Notes: generated by a model not told the origin, from the letters alone. Shown: positions 40,533 to 49,035, numbered from the stretch's first letter. The stretch is DNA of 64,000 nt from Phycisphaerales bacterium (GCA_020852515.1 JADZAS010000030.1:1-64000), one strand, 5' to 3'. Numbers and translations are program-made.

Positions 40533-41012
40533 TTACAGCTCCGGGAACGTGAGCCCGAAGCGCTCGCACAACCCCGGAATGCTGCCCAGATCCATCTCGA
40601 GCTTGTACTTGGCGGCGATGGCGGCGAACTGCTCGACATCCCCCCATGCGGCTGCGACTTCACGAAAGAAGTCCTCGAAACCGCCAGGGCTGATAATCTC
40701 GATGATCTCGCACGGCTCATCGCCGGCATTCCAGAACGTGTGCCACTGGCCCCGCGGCTTGAAGACCCACGTGCCCGGTTCGGCGGTAACGACTTCATCG
40801 CCCAGCAAGGCTCCCAGCCGGCCGCGCAGGACATAGGAGTACTCATCCTCGTTCCTGTGCCGGTGCAGCGGCGCGGCCAAAGCCCGCGGCGCGATGGGGT
40901 GGTGAACCACCGAAAATCGCCCCCCCGCCTCGGCCGCATCGATCTTCCATCGAACGCCCAGCCCGCCGAAATCGAAAAATGCTCGCTCATCGGCCTTGAT
41001 CGCCGTCGCCAT
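40533..41012 (-). CDS. Cupin-domain protein
   Basis: A 159-residue single-domain cupin. AAGGAG sits six bases before the ATG. Motif 1 is LHRHRNEDEYSYVLRG, with two histidines and a glutamate as metal ligands, and motif 2 is PGTWVFKPRGQWHTFWN. Cupins of this length include isomerases, dioxygenases and small-molecule sensors; nothing narrows the substrate. It is divergent from the arsR operon, with about 160 bases between, but shows no arsenic link. Confidence 0.85.
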   Translation of the reverse strand: MATAIKADERAFFDFGGLGVRWKIDAAEAGGRFSVVHHPIAPRALAAPLHRHRNEDEYSYVLRGRLGALLGDEVVTAEPGTWVFKPRGQWHTFWNAGDEPCEIIEIISPGGFEDFFREVAAAWGDVEQFAAIAAKYKLEMDLGSIPGLCERFGLTFPEL

Positions 41013-41134
41013 GTCTCGCTCCTTCTGTCGGGAAAGGCCATCATCGACGCACCGGGTCCGACGTCAAGCCGGGCCAGAGCCCCATTGCGCCAAGCGGCAA
41101 GCGACAGCGATGCTCAGGTTCCGCAGCGGGCCGC

Positions 41135-41162
41135 TTGACAACAGCCGGCGCCATGCTATCAT
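41135..41162 (+). promoter_or_regulatory. arsR promoter, near-consensus
   Basis: TTGACA at 41135-41140 (perfect -35) and TATCAT at 41157-41162 with a 16-base spacer. The expected transcription start (41168-41170) coincides with the arsR ATG at 41170, so the messenger appears leaderless. Confidence 0.8.
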
Positions 41163-41180
41163 TTGCACGATGACGCAAAT
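41161..41180. promoter_or_regulatory. Probable ArsR operator over the start codon
   Basis: ATTTGC (41161-41166) and GCAAAT (41175-41180) form a perfect inverted repeat with an 8-base spacer. It overlaps the last base of the -10 element, the transcription start and the first codons of arsR, where a repressor would block initiation. Confidence 0.65.
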
Positions 41181-41655
41181 ACGCAAGAACCCGCCCGCCT
41201 CCAGCCACTCTCGCCCGAATCGCTGCTGCCCCAATCTCGCCGACCTGCTCGACCCCAAACTCTTCCGCGCCCTGGCCGACGCCAACCGCCTCTCCCTGTT
41301 CATGCGCCTGGCCGCGTGCGGCGAGCCCTGCACCGTCGGCCAGCTCAACGCCTGCTGCCCCGTCGATCTCTCCGTCGTTTCGCGCCACCTGGCCATCCTC
41401 CGCGACGCCGGGGCCCTCGAGTCAACCAAGCGCGGCAAAGAGGTCTACTACCGCGTGAACTTTGAGCGGCTCGTGCCGGTGATGCGCGGCATCGCCGGGG
41501 CTCTCGAGAACTGCCAGTGCGAAACCAACTCCTGCTGCTTCAGCGCCATTGACCGCGCCGCCACTCCAATATCCGCACCGCCGTCCACGTCGGCCCGGCG
41601 CCAACCGCCGCGCCGAAAAACTGACTCTCAATCCCGAAAGGAACGATCCTCATGA
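41170..41655 (+). CDS. arsR: ArsR/SmtB-family arsenic-responsive repressor
   Basis: A 161-residue winged-helix repressor. The recognition region is NACCPVDLSVVSRHLAIL, in which Cys62-Cys63 take the place of the metalloid-binding CxC of classical ArsR. Further cysteines occur at 19-20, 50 and 54 and in a Cys-rich tail (ENCQCETNSCCF). The last 35 residues are polar and basic. The next gene, arsM, overlaps the stop by four bases (ATGA), which argues for arsenite as inducer. No Shine-Dalgarno precedes the ATG, in line with a leaderless transcript. Confidence 0.9.
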   Translation: MTQIRKNPPASSHSRPNRCCPNLADLLDPKLFRALADANRLSLFMRLAACGEPCTVGQLNACCPVDLSVVSRHLAILRDAGALESTKRGKEVYYRVNFERLVPVMRGIAGALENCQCETNSCCFSAIDRAATPISAPPSTSARRQPPRRKTDSQSRKERSS

Positions 41656-42515
41656 GTACCCGAGAAGCCGAAATCCGCGAGCACGTTTCGCAGGCCTACA
41701 CCAGGGCCGTCACCACGCCTGGCGGCGGTTGCTGCGGCGGAATGAAACCCGAGCAGAAAGGCGTCGCGGTCAAGTGCGCCGGCTATGGCGAAGACCTCGC
41801 CGACCTGCCCGCCGACGCCGTCGAGAATTCCTTCGGATGCGGCAACCCGCTGGCCTTTAGCGAGGTTCGCGTCGGCGACACCGTCATCGATCTGGGCAGC
41901 GGCGCGGGCATCGACCTGCTCATCGCCGCGAAGAAGACCGGGCCCACCGGCCGCGTCATCGGCATCGACATGACCGACGCGATGATCGCTCGCGCCAACG
42001 CCAACATCGCCGACGCCGGCGTAAGCGACTACGTCGAGGTCCGCAAGGGTCTCATCGAGAACCTGCCCGTGGACAGCGGCACGGTGGACTGGGTCATCTC
42101 CAACTGCGTCATCAATCTCTCGCCCGAGAAGGACAAGGTGTTCGCCGAGATCGCCCGCGTTCTCAAGCCCGGCGGCCGCATGCTGGTGTCCGACATCGTC
42201 GTCGACAGCCTGCCCGAAGAACTCCGGCGTAACCAGGCACTGTACAACTCCTGCGTCGCCGGCGCGATCAGCGAGAAGGACTATCTCGCCGGCCTGCGCA
42301 AGGCCGGACTCACCGACGTCGAGGTCAGGAAGCGCCACGTCTACGACGACTGCCAGCTTGAAGCCCTCATCGAAAGCGAGATCGTTGAACCGAGCGAGCG
42401 CAAGAGCGGCTGTGGATGTGGCTGCGCAGCTCCAGTGGATGTCGATGTCGCCCAGATGGCCACCCGCGCCGCCGGCAAGGTCGCCAGCATCAGTGTGTAC
42501 GCCCGCAAGGCCTGA
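41652..42515 (+). CDS. arsM: Arsenite S-adenosylmethionine methyltransferase ArsM
   Basis: A 287-residue methyltransferase. The SAM site is VIDLGSGAGID with acidic residue in GIDMT. The three arsenite-binding cysteines of the family are present: Cys63 (SFGCGNP), Cys152 (SNCVINL) and Cys201 (YNSCVAGA). Additional cysteine pairs occur near residues 27-28 and in GCGCGCA near 250, which are common in ArsM. It converts arsenite to methylated species in the cytoplasm. It overlaps arsR and has AAAGGA upstream. No arsB, arsC or acr3 is nearby, so detoxification here rests on methylation. Confidence 0.95.
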   Translation: MSTREAEIREHVSQAYTRAVTTPGGGCCGGMKPEQKGVAVKCAGYGEDLADLPADAVENSFGCGNPLAFSEVRVGDTVIDLGSGAGIDLLIAAKKTGPTGRVIGIDMTDAMIARANANIADAGVSDYVEVRKGLIENLPVDSGTVDWVISNCVINLSPEKDKVFAEIARVLKPGGRMLVSDIVVDSLPEELRRNQALYNSCVAGAISEKDYLAGLRKAGLTDVEVRKRHVYDDCQLEALIESEIVEPSERKSGCGCGCAAPVDVDVAQMATRAAGKVASISVYARKA

Positions 42516-42523
42516 GCGAATCA

Positions 42524-42622
42524 GCCGCGAAGAGGCAGAGAGTTCAGCCGCAAAGAGGCACAGAAGGCACAAGAGGCAGTTGATCAGATAGCCGTCTTGC
42601 GCCTTTTGTGCCTCTTCGCGGC
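42524..42622. repeat. Intergenic inverted repeat of the AAAGGCAC family, copy 1
   Basis: GCCGCGAAGAGGCA (42524-42537) pairs perfectly with TGCCTCTTCGCGGC (42609-42622). Inside are AAAGAGGCACAGAAGGCAC and GCCTTTTGTGCCTCTT. It fills the gap between arsM and argF'. Confidence 0.75.
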
Positions 42623-42663
42623 GAGCCGGATTTGCGGCCGGCTGAGTCCGCCTAGCATGGTCC

Positions 42664-43668
42664 ATGCGACACTTTCTCACCACCGCCGACTGGTCCCGCG
42701 ATGATCTCCAGCGCCTTCTCGACGAAGCCAAGCGCCTCAAGGCCGATCCGATTCAGCCGCGTCTGAAAGACAAGACCATCGCCCTGCTGTTCTTCAATCC
42801 CTCGCTGCGCACGCGGAGCAGTTTCGAGATCGGCGCATTCCACCTCGGCGCCCACGCCGTCGTTCTCGAGCCCGGCAAGGGCGCCTGGCCGATCGAGTTC
42901 GAAGAAGGCGTCGTGATGGACAAAGAGCCCGAAGAGCACATCGCCGAAGTCGCGCGCGTGCTCTCGCGCTATTGCGACGCCATCGGCGTGCGGGCGTTCC
43001 CCAAGTTCATCGACTGGTCGATCGACCGGCAGGACCGCGTCATCAACCAGTTCGCCCGCTACGCCACCGTGCCCGTCATCAACATGGAGACCATCACCCA
43101 CCCCTGCCAGGAGATGGCGCTCATGCTCGCTCTGCAGGAGCGATTCGCCGGCCAGTGCGATGGCAAGAAGTTCGTGCTCACCTGGACCTACCACCCCAAG
43201 CCGCTCAACACCGCCGTCGCCAATTCGGCCCTGATCATCGCCGCCAAGTTCGGCATGGATGTGACCCTGCTCTGCCCCACGCCCGAGTACGCCCTCGACG
43301 AGCGCTACATGACGCTGGCCAGGCAGTACACGAGCGAGAACGGCCGCAGCCTCACCATGACCCACGACATCGAAGCGGCCTACAAGGGCGCCGACATCGT
43401 CTACGCCAAAAGCTGGGGCGCGCTGCCGTACTTTGGCAAGTGGGAGCCCGAGAAGCCGATCCGCGACAAGCACAAGCACTTCATCGTCGATGAAAAGAAG
43501 ATGGCCCTGACCAACCGCGGCCTCTTCAGCCACTGCCTTCCCGTGCGCCGCAACGTCAAAGTCACCGACGGCGTACTCAATTCACCCAACTGCATCGCCA
43601 TCGAAGAGGCGGAGAATCGCCTGCACGTGCAAAAGGCGATCATGGATGAACTCATCAACCGCACGTGA
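42664..43668 (+). CDS. argF': N-acetylornithine carbamoyltransferase (AOTCase)
   Basis: A 334-residue carbamoyltransferase. The carbamoyl-phosphate motif is FFNPSLRTR (near residue 49) and the closing loop is HCLPVRRNV at 290. Several features match the acetylornithine type known from Xanthomonas and Bacteroidetes rather than ordinary OTC: AWPIEFEEGVVMD, PVINMETITHPCQE, LTWTYHPKPLNTAVANS and KSWGALPYFG. It would transfer carbamoyl to N-acetylornithine, giving acetylcitrulline for arginine synthesis. That implies a downstream acetylcitrulline deacetylase elsewhere. It is monocistronic and flanked by repeats. Confidence 0.9.
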   Translation: MRHFLTTADWSRDDLQRLLDEAKRLKADPIQPRLKDKTIALLFFNPSLRTRSSFEIGAFHLGAHAVVLEPGKGAWPIEFEEGVVMDKEPEEHIAEVARVLSRYCDAIGVRAFPKFIDWSIDRQDRVINQFARYATVPVINMETITHPCQEMALMLALQERFAGQCDGKKFVLTWTYHPKPLNTAVANSALIIAAKFGMDVTLLCPTPEYALDERYMTLARQYTSENGRSLTMTHDIEAAYKGADIVYAKSWGALPYFGKWEPEKPIRDKHKHFIVDEKKMALTNRGLFSHCLPVRRNVKVTDGVLNSPNCIAIEEAENRLHVQKAIMDELINRT

Positions 43669-43685
43669 TCGGGCATCCAACTTCC

Positions 43686-43783
43686 AACCCAAAGACACCA
43701 CGGCACAAAGACACAAAGATAACCTCGAATTTGATTGGAAGGGCTCAGCAATCCCTTTGTGCCTTCGTGACTTTGTGGCGTTG
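43686..43783. repeat. Intergenic inverted repeat of the AAAGGCAC family, copy 2
   Basis: CAAAGACACCACGGCACAAAG on the left pairs imperfectly with CTTTGTGCCTTCGTGACTTTG on the right. It occupies the gap between argF' and the sirtuin. Confidence 0.7.
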
Positions 43784-43809
43784 TATTGAGCGTTCACGTC
43801 CCGACTGGA

Positions 43810-44571
43810 ATGAGCGTGGCCGATTCGCAGTTCCATCCTGAGTTTCTCGCCGCTCTGCGCGACGCGAAGCACATCGCCATCCTCACCGGCGCCGGCGTCT
43901 CAGCCGAGAGCGGCGTGCCGACTTTTCGCGATGCGCTCACCGGCCTGTGGGCGAAGTTCGACCCGATGCAGCTCGCCACGCCCGAGGCCTTCTCGCGCGA
44001 CCCGGCGACCGTCACGCGCTGGTACGACGAGCGGCGACTGAACGTACTCAAGTGCGCGCCGAACCCGGCGCATCTTGCGCTGGCGCAGTGGCAGCGATCA
44101 TGCGCCGCGGCCGGCCGAACCTTCACGCTCATCACGCAGAACGTCGATCGGCTCCACCAGGCGGCGGGAAGCACCGACGTCATCGAAATCCACGGCTCGC
44201 TCATCGAGTGGCGCTGTCTCATCACTCAGCGGGTGCATGAGTTTCGAGAAGGGCCCTTCCCGCAGTATCCGCCGCGCTCCGAGGCCGGGGGGCTGCTGCG
44301 ACCCAACGTCGTGTGGTTTGGTGAGGCGCTGCCCGAGGAGGCTGCCCGCGCCGCGGAGCACGCCGCCGGCTTCTGCGATGTCTTCATCTCGATCGGCACC
44401 AGCGCCGTCGTCTACCCCGCCGCCGGCTACCTCCACCTCGCCAAGTCGTCGGGCGCCATCACCGCCGAGATCAATCGCGATCCCACGCCGGCAACCGACG
44501 TGGTGGATTACGCCATGCGGGGGCAGGCGGGAACGATTCTCCCGGCGTTGCTGCAGGCTCTGCAGACCTGA
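43810..44571 (+). CDS. Sir2-family NAD-dependent deacylase without the zinc cysteines
   Basis: A 253-residue sirtuin. Rossmann-fold motifs are GAGVSAESGVPTFRD (27-41) and TQNVDRLHQAAG (109-120), and the catalytic histidine is in HGS (128). Tyr72 and Arg75 match the Y-x-x-R pair that marks class III sirtuins with desuccinylase preference. The zinc module normally has four cysteines. Here only Cys136 (EWRC) remains, and the segment before GGLLRPNVVWFGE reads PPRSEA. The enzyme would remove acyl groups from lysines using NAD. The ATG at 43810 was chosen over a TTG at 43786. Confidence 0.9.
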   Translation: MSVADSQFHPEFLAALRDAKHIAILTGAGVSAESGVPTFRDALTGLWAKFDPMQLATPEAFSRDPATVTRWYDERRLNVLKCAPNPAHLALAQWQRSCAAAGRTFTLITQNVDRLHQAAGSTDVIEIHGSLIEWRCLITQRVHEFREGPFPQYPPRSEAGGLLRPNVVWFGEALPEEAARAAEHAAGFCDVFISIGTSAVVYPAAGYLHLAKSSGAITAEINRDPTPATDVVDYAMRGQAGTILPALLQALQT

Positions 44572-44638
44572 TGCTGCCGCCGCTCTCTCCGCGCGATGCC
44601 GTGCGGACCGCGGGCTGTCTTCCCTACCATGCCATTCC

Positions 44639-46093
44639 ATGAATGCTGAATCATCCCAGCAGCGAACCGCGCGCCTCGCCCAACTCGACCACGCCCACGT
44701 CTGGCATCCCTTCACGCCGATGCGGCAGTGGCGCCAGGCCGAGCCGATCATCATCGACGCGGCCGAGGGCGATGAACTCATTGACACCGAGGGTCGTCGC
44801 TACATCGACGGCGTGAGTTCGCTCTGGTGCAACATGCACGGCCACCGCGTGCCCGAGATCGACGCCGCCATCCGCGCCCAACTTGATCGCGTGGCGCACA
44901 GCACGATGCTGGGGCTTGCTTCGACGCCGTCCATCGAACTGGCCGCGCGCCTCGTCCACGCGGCTCAGCGTCTCAATGAGGCGCGGCGCCGGAGCGATCT
45001 TCCCGATCGCGCGCCGCTCAATAAGGTCTTCTACTCCGACGCCGGCGCGACCGCAACGGAACTGGCCATCAAAATGGCCGTGGGACGCCAGCACCACACC
45101 GGCCACCCGGGCCGCAAGACCATCATCGCCTTCAGCGGCGCGTACCACGGCGACACGGTCGGCGCCATGAGCGTGGGCTACAGCGAAACCTTTCACCGGC
45201 CGTTCTCATCGCTTACGTTCAGCACCGTCTTCGCGCCGGCGCCGGATGTGACCAACGCCCCCGAGGCAAGAGACATCGACTGGCCATGGCACGACGAGTC
45301 GCTTCGCCAGGAGGTGCGCGACCGCTGCCTGAATCAACTCGACGCCATTCTCGATGCGCACGCGGGCTCGATCGCCGCCGTGATGATTGAGCCGCTCGTG
45401 CAGGGCGCTGCAGGGATCGTCACTCATCCGCCCGGATTTCTTGCCGGCGTGGCCCGTCGCTGCGAGCAGCGCGGCATCCCGCTGATTGCCGATGAAGTCG
45501 CCGTAGGCTTCTGCCGCACCGGCACGCTCTTTGCCTGCGAGCACGAGGGCGTCGTTCCCGACATTCTCTGCCTGGCCAAGGGCATAAGCGGCGGCTACCT
45601 GCCGCTGGCCGCGACGTTGTGCACCGATGAAATCGAGCAGGCGTTCTGCGGCGAGCCGTGGGAGCACAAGACGCTCTACCACGGACACACGTACACCGGC
45701 AATCCGCTCGGCTGCGCTGCGGCGCTGGCCAATCTCGATCTCATCGAGCAGCGCGACACCTGCGCCAACGTGCAGCGCAACGCAGCAAGCATGAGCCGGT
45801 CCCTGGCGCTGCTGCGCGATCATCCCCACGTCGGCGACGTGCGGCAGTGCGGCGTGATGGTCGGCATCGATCTCGTCGCTTCGCGCAGGCCGCGCGTGCC
45901 GCTGAACCCGCGCGCCCGCACCGGACACGCCGTCTGCGCCGCCGCCCGGCCGCGCGGGCTGATCATCCGGCCGCTGGGCGACACGATCATTCTCAACCCC
46001 ATGCCGGGCATGAAGGCCGATACACTTGAGAGGATGATGCGGATCGTCATCGACACCATCGGCGATTTCGATTTTGCCGCTTCGGCGGACTGA
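44639..46093 (+). CDS. bioA: Adenosylmethionine-8-amino-7-oxononanoate aminotransferase
   Basis: A 484-residue class III aminotransferase. It opens with the BioA-specific [12 protein letters not shown], then [21 protein letters not shown] and TMLGLASTP. The pyridoxal-phosphate lysine is Lys314 in [15 protein letters not shown], and [12 protein letters not shown] and [14 protein letters not shown] are also typical. It converts KAPA to DAPA in biotin synthesis with SAM as amino donor. No other bio genes are near. It is somewhat longer than the 430 residues of E. coli BioA because of a middle insert ([12 protein letters not shown]) and loops. The glycosyltransferase gene follows 22 bases later. 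Confidence 0.95.
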   Translation: MNAESSQQRTARLAQLDHAHVWHPFTPMRQWRQAEPIIIDAAEGDELIDTEGRRYIDGVSSLWCNMHGHRVPEIDAAIRAQLDRVAHSTMLGLASTPSIELAARLVHAAQRLNEARRRSDLPDRAPLNKVFYSDAGATATELAIKMAVGRQHHTGHPGRKTIIAFSGAYHGDTVGAMSVGYSETFHRPFSSLTFSTVFAPAPDVTNAPEARDIDWPWHDESLRQEVRDRCLNQLDAILDAHAGSIAAVMIEPLVQGAAGIVTHPPGFLAGVARRCEQRGIPLIADEVAVGFCRTGTLFACEHEGVVPDILCLAKGISGGYLPLAATLCTDEIEQAFCGEPWEHKTLYHGHTYTGNPLGCAAALANLDLIEQRDTCANVQRNAASMSRSLALLRDHPHVGDVRQCGVMVGIDLVASRRPRVPLNPRARTGHAVCAAARPRGLIIRPLGDTIILNPMPGMKADTLERMMRIVIDTIGDFDFAASAD

Positions 46094-46115
46094 CCGCGGC
46101 GGCACGGAGATCTGC

Positions 46116-47189
46116 ATGCTCGTCGCCCTCATGATCGACGAAGAGATTGGCCGATGCGAGCGCGACTGGTTCAATCGCACCGTGGTCGGGCTCATCTCCG
46201 CGCGGCAGCGCGTCGTGCGCCTGCTGCCCGACACCATGCCCGACGATCCGCGCGTAGCGCTGACGCCGCGCCTGGCCTACCGCGCTTCGGGCCTGCCGTG
46301 GACGCTCAGCGCCTCGATCCGCCAGATGGCTGAATCGCTCCAGTCGCCAAAGCCCGATGTCATTCACGCGATCGGCGCCGGCGCGTGGCGCGGAGCGATG
46401 ACGCTGGCCGGGCTGCTCGATTGCCCGGTGGCGCTCTCCGTCTGGTCGCGCGAGGAGGCGCGGGCGGCACAGCGGCATGCATCATCGGCGCACCTCGGCG
46501 CGGTTCTGCCCGCGGGCGAAGCGCTGGCGCGCCTCTGCGGCCGCGGCGTGCCGCGCGAACTCATACAGACGGTTCCGATCGGCGTGTACGTCGCGCCCGA
46601 GCCGCACCGCATTCTGGCGCAGGTCGAGTTCAGCGTCGCGGTGGTCCTCGCCGGCCGCGGCGCGCCCTACAGCGCCATTGAAGGCGTGATCGACGGCTTT
46701 GCCATGGTGGCGCCGGACTTCCGCCAGGTAACGGTGTTTGCCGACCTCGATGAAGCCGTCAAAGCCCGGGCCTGGCGCCGCGCCGGCGACCGGTCGGTGC
46801 GCGACCAGTTCAGCCTCATCCCCGACGTGCTCGAACACCGCGAACTGGTGCTCTCGGCAAGCGTCCTCGCCGTGCCCTTCGCCACGGGGCGCAACAACAG
46901 TTTCCTGCTGCAGGCGATGGCGGCGCCCATGGCCACGATCGCCGTCCCCGACCCGTACATCGACGTGCTCTATGGCCAGGACGCGGCCACCCTCCTCGAA
47001 CACATTGAGCCCGCGGCGTGGGCCACGGCGCTGCGGCGGCTGCTCTCAAGCCCGGACGCCGCCCGGGAACGCGCGGAAAGTGCGCGTCGCATCATCGCCC
47101 AGCGCCACTCCATGAGCGCCCAGAGCGACCTGCTCTGCGCCACCTACGAGCGCATGGTCACCGGCGGAAACGTCACCCTTTCGGCCTGA
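46116..47189 (+). CDS. GT4-like glycosyltransferase
   Basis: A 357-residue protein. CGGAG sits six bases before the ATG at 46116. The plan is that of GT-B glycosyltransferases: an N-terminal domain with PDVIHAIGAGAWRGAM (residues 80-100), and a C-terminal domain ending in a family-4-like segment (VLSASVLAVPFATGRNNSFLLQAMAAPMATIAVPDPYIDVL). The usual E-x7-E motif is replaced by N-x-x-x-x-Q-A, so it is a diverged member. It may transfer a sugar in the cytoplasm; activity is not certain. It is probably translated with bioA, but has no biotin connection. Confidence 0.65.
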   Translation: MLVALMIDEEIGRCERDWFNRTVVGLISARQRVVRLLPDTMPDDPRVALTPRLAYRASGLPWTLSASIRQMAESLQSPKPDVIHAIGAGAWRGAMTLAGLLDCPVALSVWSREEARAAQRHASSAHLGAVLPAGEALARLCGRGVPRELIQTVPIGVYVAPEPHRILAQVEFSVAVVLAGRGAPYSAIEGVIDGFAMVAPDFRQVTVFADLDEAVKARAWRRAGDRSVRDQFSLIPDVLEHRELVLSASVLAVPFATGRNNSFLLQAMAAPMATIAVPDPYIDVLYGQDAATLLEHIEPAAWATALRRLLSSPDAARERAESARRIIAQRHSMSAQSDLLCATYERMVTGGNVTLSA

Positions 47190-47270
47190 AACGGCGCCCC
47201 GGTGGTCCGTCGCGCCAAATTTGCGGCGGAAAAAACTTTTAGTTGTAAATCAAAGCGGCCGCGTCAGTTA

Positions 47271-47310
47271 CGCAATGTCAATCGGCATATGCCTTGTTTT
47301 TCATATTGCG
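47271..47310. other. AT-rich structured stretch after the glycosyltransferase gene
   Basis: CGCAAT (47271) pairs with ATTGCG (47305) around the palindrome GGCATATGCC. The 47210-47350 stretch is much richer in A and T than its surroundings. It precedes a perfect terminator at 47360. It may be part of a 3' untranslated region or a small RNA; no open frame is convincing. Confidence 0.3.
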
Positions 47311-47359
47311 TCGGCTCAAGTTTGTCCGATTTTTGGAATGATCATCTTTCTCCCCTCCG

Positions 47360-47393
47360 CCCCGTTGCCGCCTTGTGTGGCAACGGGGTTTTT
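47360..47393 (+). terminator. Rho-independent terminator 170 bases after the glycosyltransferase
   Basis: CCCCGTTGCC (47360-47369), loop of nine bases, GGCAACGGGG (47379-47388), then TTTTT. It works on the plus strand only, so it ends the bioA-glycosyltransferase messenger or a short RNA from the AT-rich stretch before it. Confidence 0.95.
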
Positions 47394-47429
47394 CATCTGG
47401 GGCAGGGAGAATCGGCCGGCGGCGCCGCG

Positions 47430-48440
47430 CTATGCCCGGATCAACTGCTGCAGTTTGCGCGGCGACTCGCCCTGGCCCGTGCGGATACTCAGCCGCACCG
47501 CCTCGCACACCGCCAGCGTGGACGGCTGAGGGTAGGGCTCGCGCGGCACGCGACGGGGATCCAGGATCGCGTCGATCTCATCGGCCAGCAGGTCCGCCGG
47601 GGCGGCCGCGGCGCCGCGAGCCGACGGCCGCTCGAAGCGGTTCTGCTCCATCACGGCGCCGGCCGGATCGACCCACTCCAGGTCGTGATCGGTCATGCGG
47701 ACGCAGCCGTTCTCGGCCAGGACGGTGACGCCCCGGGCCCACGTCCCGCCGCAGTCGCTCACGTGGATGCTCGCGCAGCAGTTCTGCGCAAAGCGGGCGT
47801 TGACGGTGATGTGGCCGTGCAATTCGCGCAGGGTCTCGGGCTGGTTCGAGGTCGGCCCGCTCATGGCGGCGTCGAGCAGTTCGATGGGCCCGCAGAGGCG
47901 CTCGACGGTATCGACCGCGTCAGTCAGTCGCGCGTAGAGCGAGCCGCGCGAGCCGCGGCAGCGCATCATCACGTTCACCGATCGGATCGCACCGAGGTTC
48001 TCGCGCAGATCGTCAAACAGGCGCATCGGCGCGCTGTGGCGCATGGCGGGCACGAGCCACACCGGCGACTTCACGCCCTCGAGCGATGCGTCGGAAATGC
48101 CGTCGGCGATCGGCTCAAGCGTGAGCGTGGCGCTGGCTTTGTCAAAGATGGTCTTTCGCTCATCGCGGACAATGCCGCCCAGCGTGAGCAGCACGAGCAC
48201 ATCGTGCGATACGTGGTGCACGGCCTGGCGCAGGTCATCGGTCTTCTCGGCCTGGAAGCGCGTCGAGAGTTCGGCCGCCGCGGCGGGGTTGGGCGCGCCG
48301 ATGGCCGCGAGGTCCAGCCGCGTCGCCTGGCGCCATTCATCGATGAGATCGGCGTGCTCCGCCTCGCACCAGATGATGGCCCGCCGACCCGTCGGCGTTG
48401 CCGCAACGCCGTCACCATCGACTTTGGACACTTCGGCCAT
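47430..48440 (-). CDS. Gfo/Idh/MocA-like oxidoreductase-related protein
   Basis: A 336-residue cytosolic protein. The N-terminal 110 residues resemble a Rossmann domain (RRAIIWCEAEHADLI, LDLAAIGAPNPAAAAEL, VSHDVLVLLTLGG). The C-terminal part has the beta-sheet pattern of Gfo/Idh/MocA enzymes (IRSVNVMMRCRGSRG, HGHITVNARF, VTVLAENGCVRM). The family's glycine-rich NAD loop and the E-K-P motif are not clear, so it may not bind NAD. It is convergent with the glycosyltransferase and divergent from rnpB. Function cannot be named. Confidence 0.6.
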   Translation of the reverse strand: MAEVSKVDGDGVAATPTGRRAIIWCEAEHADLIDEWRQATRLDLAAIGAPNPAAAAELSTRFQAEKTDDLRQAVHHVSHDVLVLLTLGGIVRDERKTIFDKASATLTLEPIADGISDASLEGVKSPVWLVPAMRHSAPMRLFDDLRENLGAIRSVNVMMRCRGSRGSLYARLTDAVDTVERLCGPIELLDAAMSGPTSNQPETLRELHGHITVNARFAQNCCASIHVSDCGGTWARGVTVLAENGCVRMTDHDLEWVDPAGAVMEQNRFERPSARGAAAAPADLLADEIDAILDPRRVPREPYPQPSTLAVCEAVRLSIRTGQGESPRKLQQLIRA

Positions 48441-48510
48441 GCCACAGTGTATCGAGGCCAGGGCGCGGCTGCCGCGAACCAGCGCAGCGCGGAGCGACTA
48501 TCATCTCGTG

Positions 48511-48959
48511 TCGCCGCGGATGCGACGATCGCTCCGGGAGCACGCTTCCGGGGAGGAAAGTCCGAGCACGGCAGGACACGGTGATGGGTAACACCCACCG
48601 GCTCGAACAGGGCGCTTCGGCGCCGCGGTCGCGGGCCAGGGAAAGTGCCACAGAAAACACACCGCCGATGATTGGGCCCCGCGCCCGAAACAGGCAAGGG
48701 TGAAAAGGTGCGGTAAGAGCGCACCGCCCGATTGGTGACAATCGGGGCATGGCAAACCCCACCGCGTGCAAGGTCGCACAGTTCCCGGCTGGTCCGGCCA
48801 ATGGGAACGGGTAGACCGCTGCGTGACGGCGCTTCGGCGTTTTCACGCCCCGTCGCGGCAACGCGCCGGGCAGAGAAATGATCGTCCCGCGCCGGCCGCG
48901 AGCCCCCGTCAAGGAGCAGGCCAGCGCGGAACAGAACTCGGCTTACCATCCGCTGCCGA
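48511..48959 (+). ncRNA. rnpB: RNase P RNA (class A)
   Basis: Conserved core elements occur in order: GAGGAAAGTCCG (48553), GGCAAGGGTGAAAAGG with GCGGTAAGAGCGCACCG (about 48690-48730), GGCAAACCCCACCG (about 48750), CAGAGAAATGATCG (48871) and ACAGAACTCGGCTTAC (48931). The first and last elements form P4. Helix P1 pairs GCCGCGGATG (48513) with CATCCGCTGC (48947). TATCAT at 48499 fits a -10 element, with transcription beginning near 48511. A hairpin at 48970-48998 follows. It is the catalytic RNA that matures tRNA 5' ends. Confidence 0.97.
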
Positions 48960-49035
48960 CCGTTCACTGCACACGCCTTGATGACCTCAATGCGTGTGTC
49001 GGTGCGCGCTGATCCAGTCGGACGTTTAGCGCTTG

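Noticed and set aside
42664-43668. Annotation as ordinary ornithine carbamoyltransferase
   Set aside because: Several motifs fit the acetylornithine-specific type better, for example WTYHPKPLNTAV and INMETITHPCQE.
42524-43783. Possible CRISPR array from the AAAGGCAC repeats
   Set aside because: No regular repeat-spacer spacing, imperfect inverted copies and no cas genes in the window.
47221-47529. Small plus-strand frame across the AT-rich stretch (hydrophobic start)
   Set aside because: It runs through the perfect terminator and into the 3' end of a convergent gene and has no good ribosome site.
48412-48967. Several minus-strand frames over the RNase P RNA
   Set aside because: The DNA is an RNA gene with all conserved core blocks; the frames have no family resemblance.
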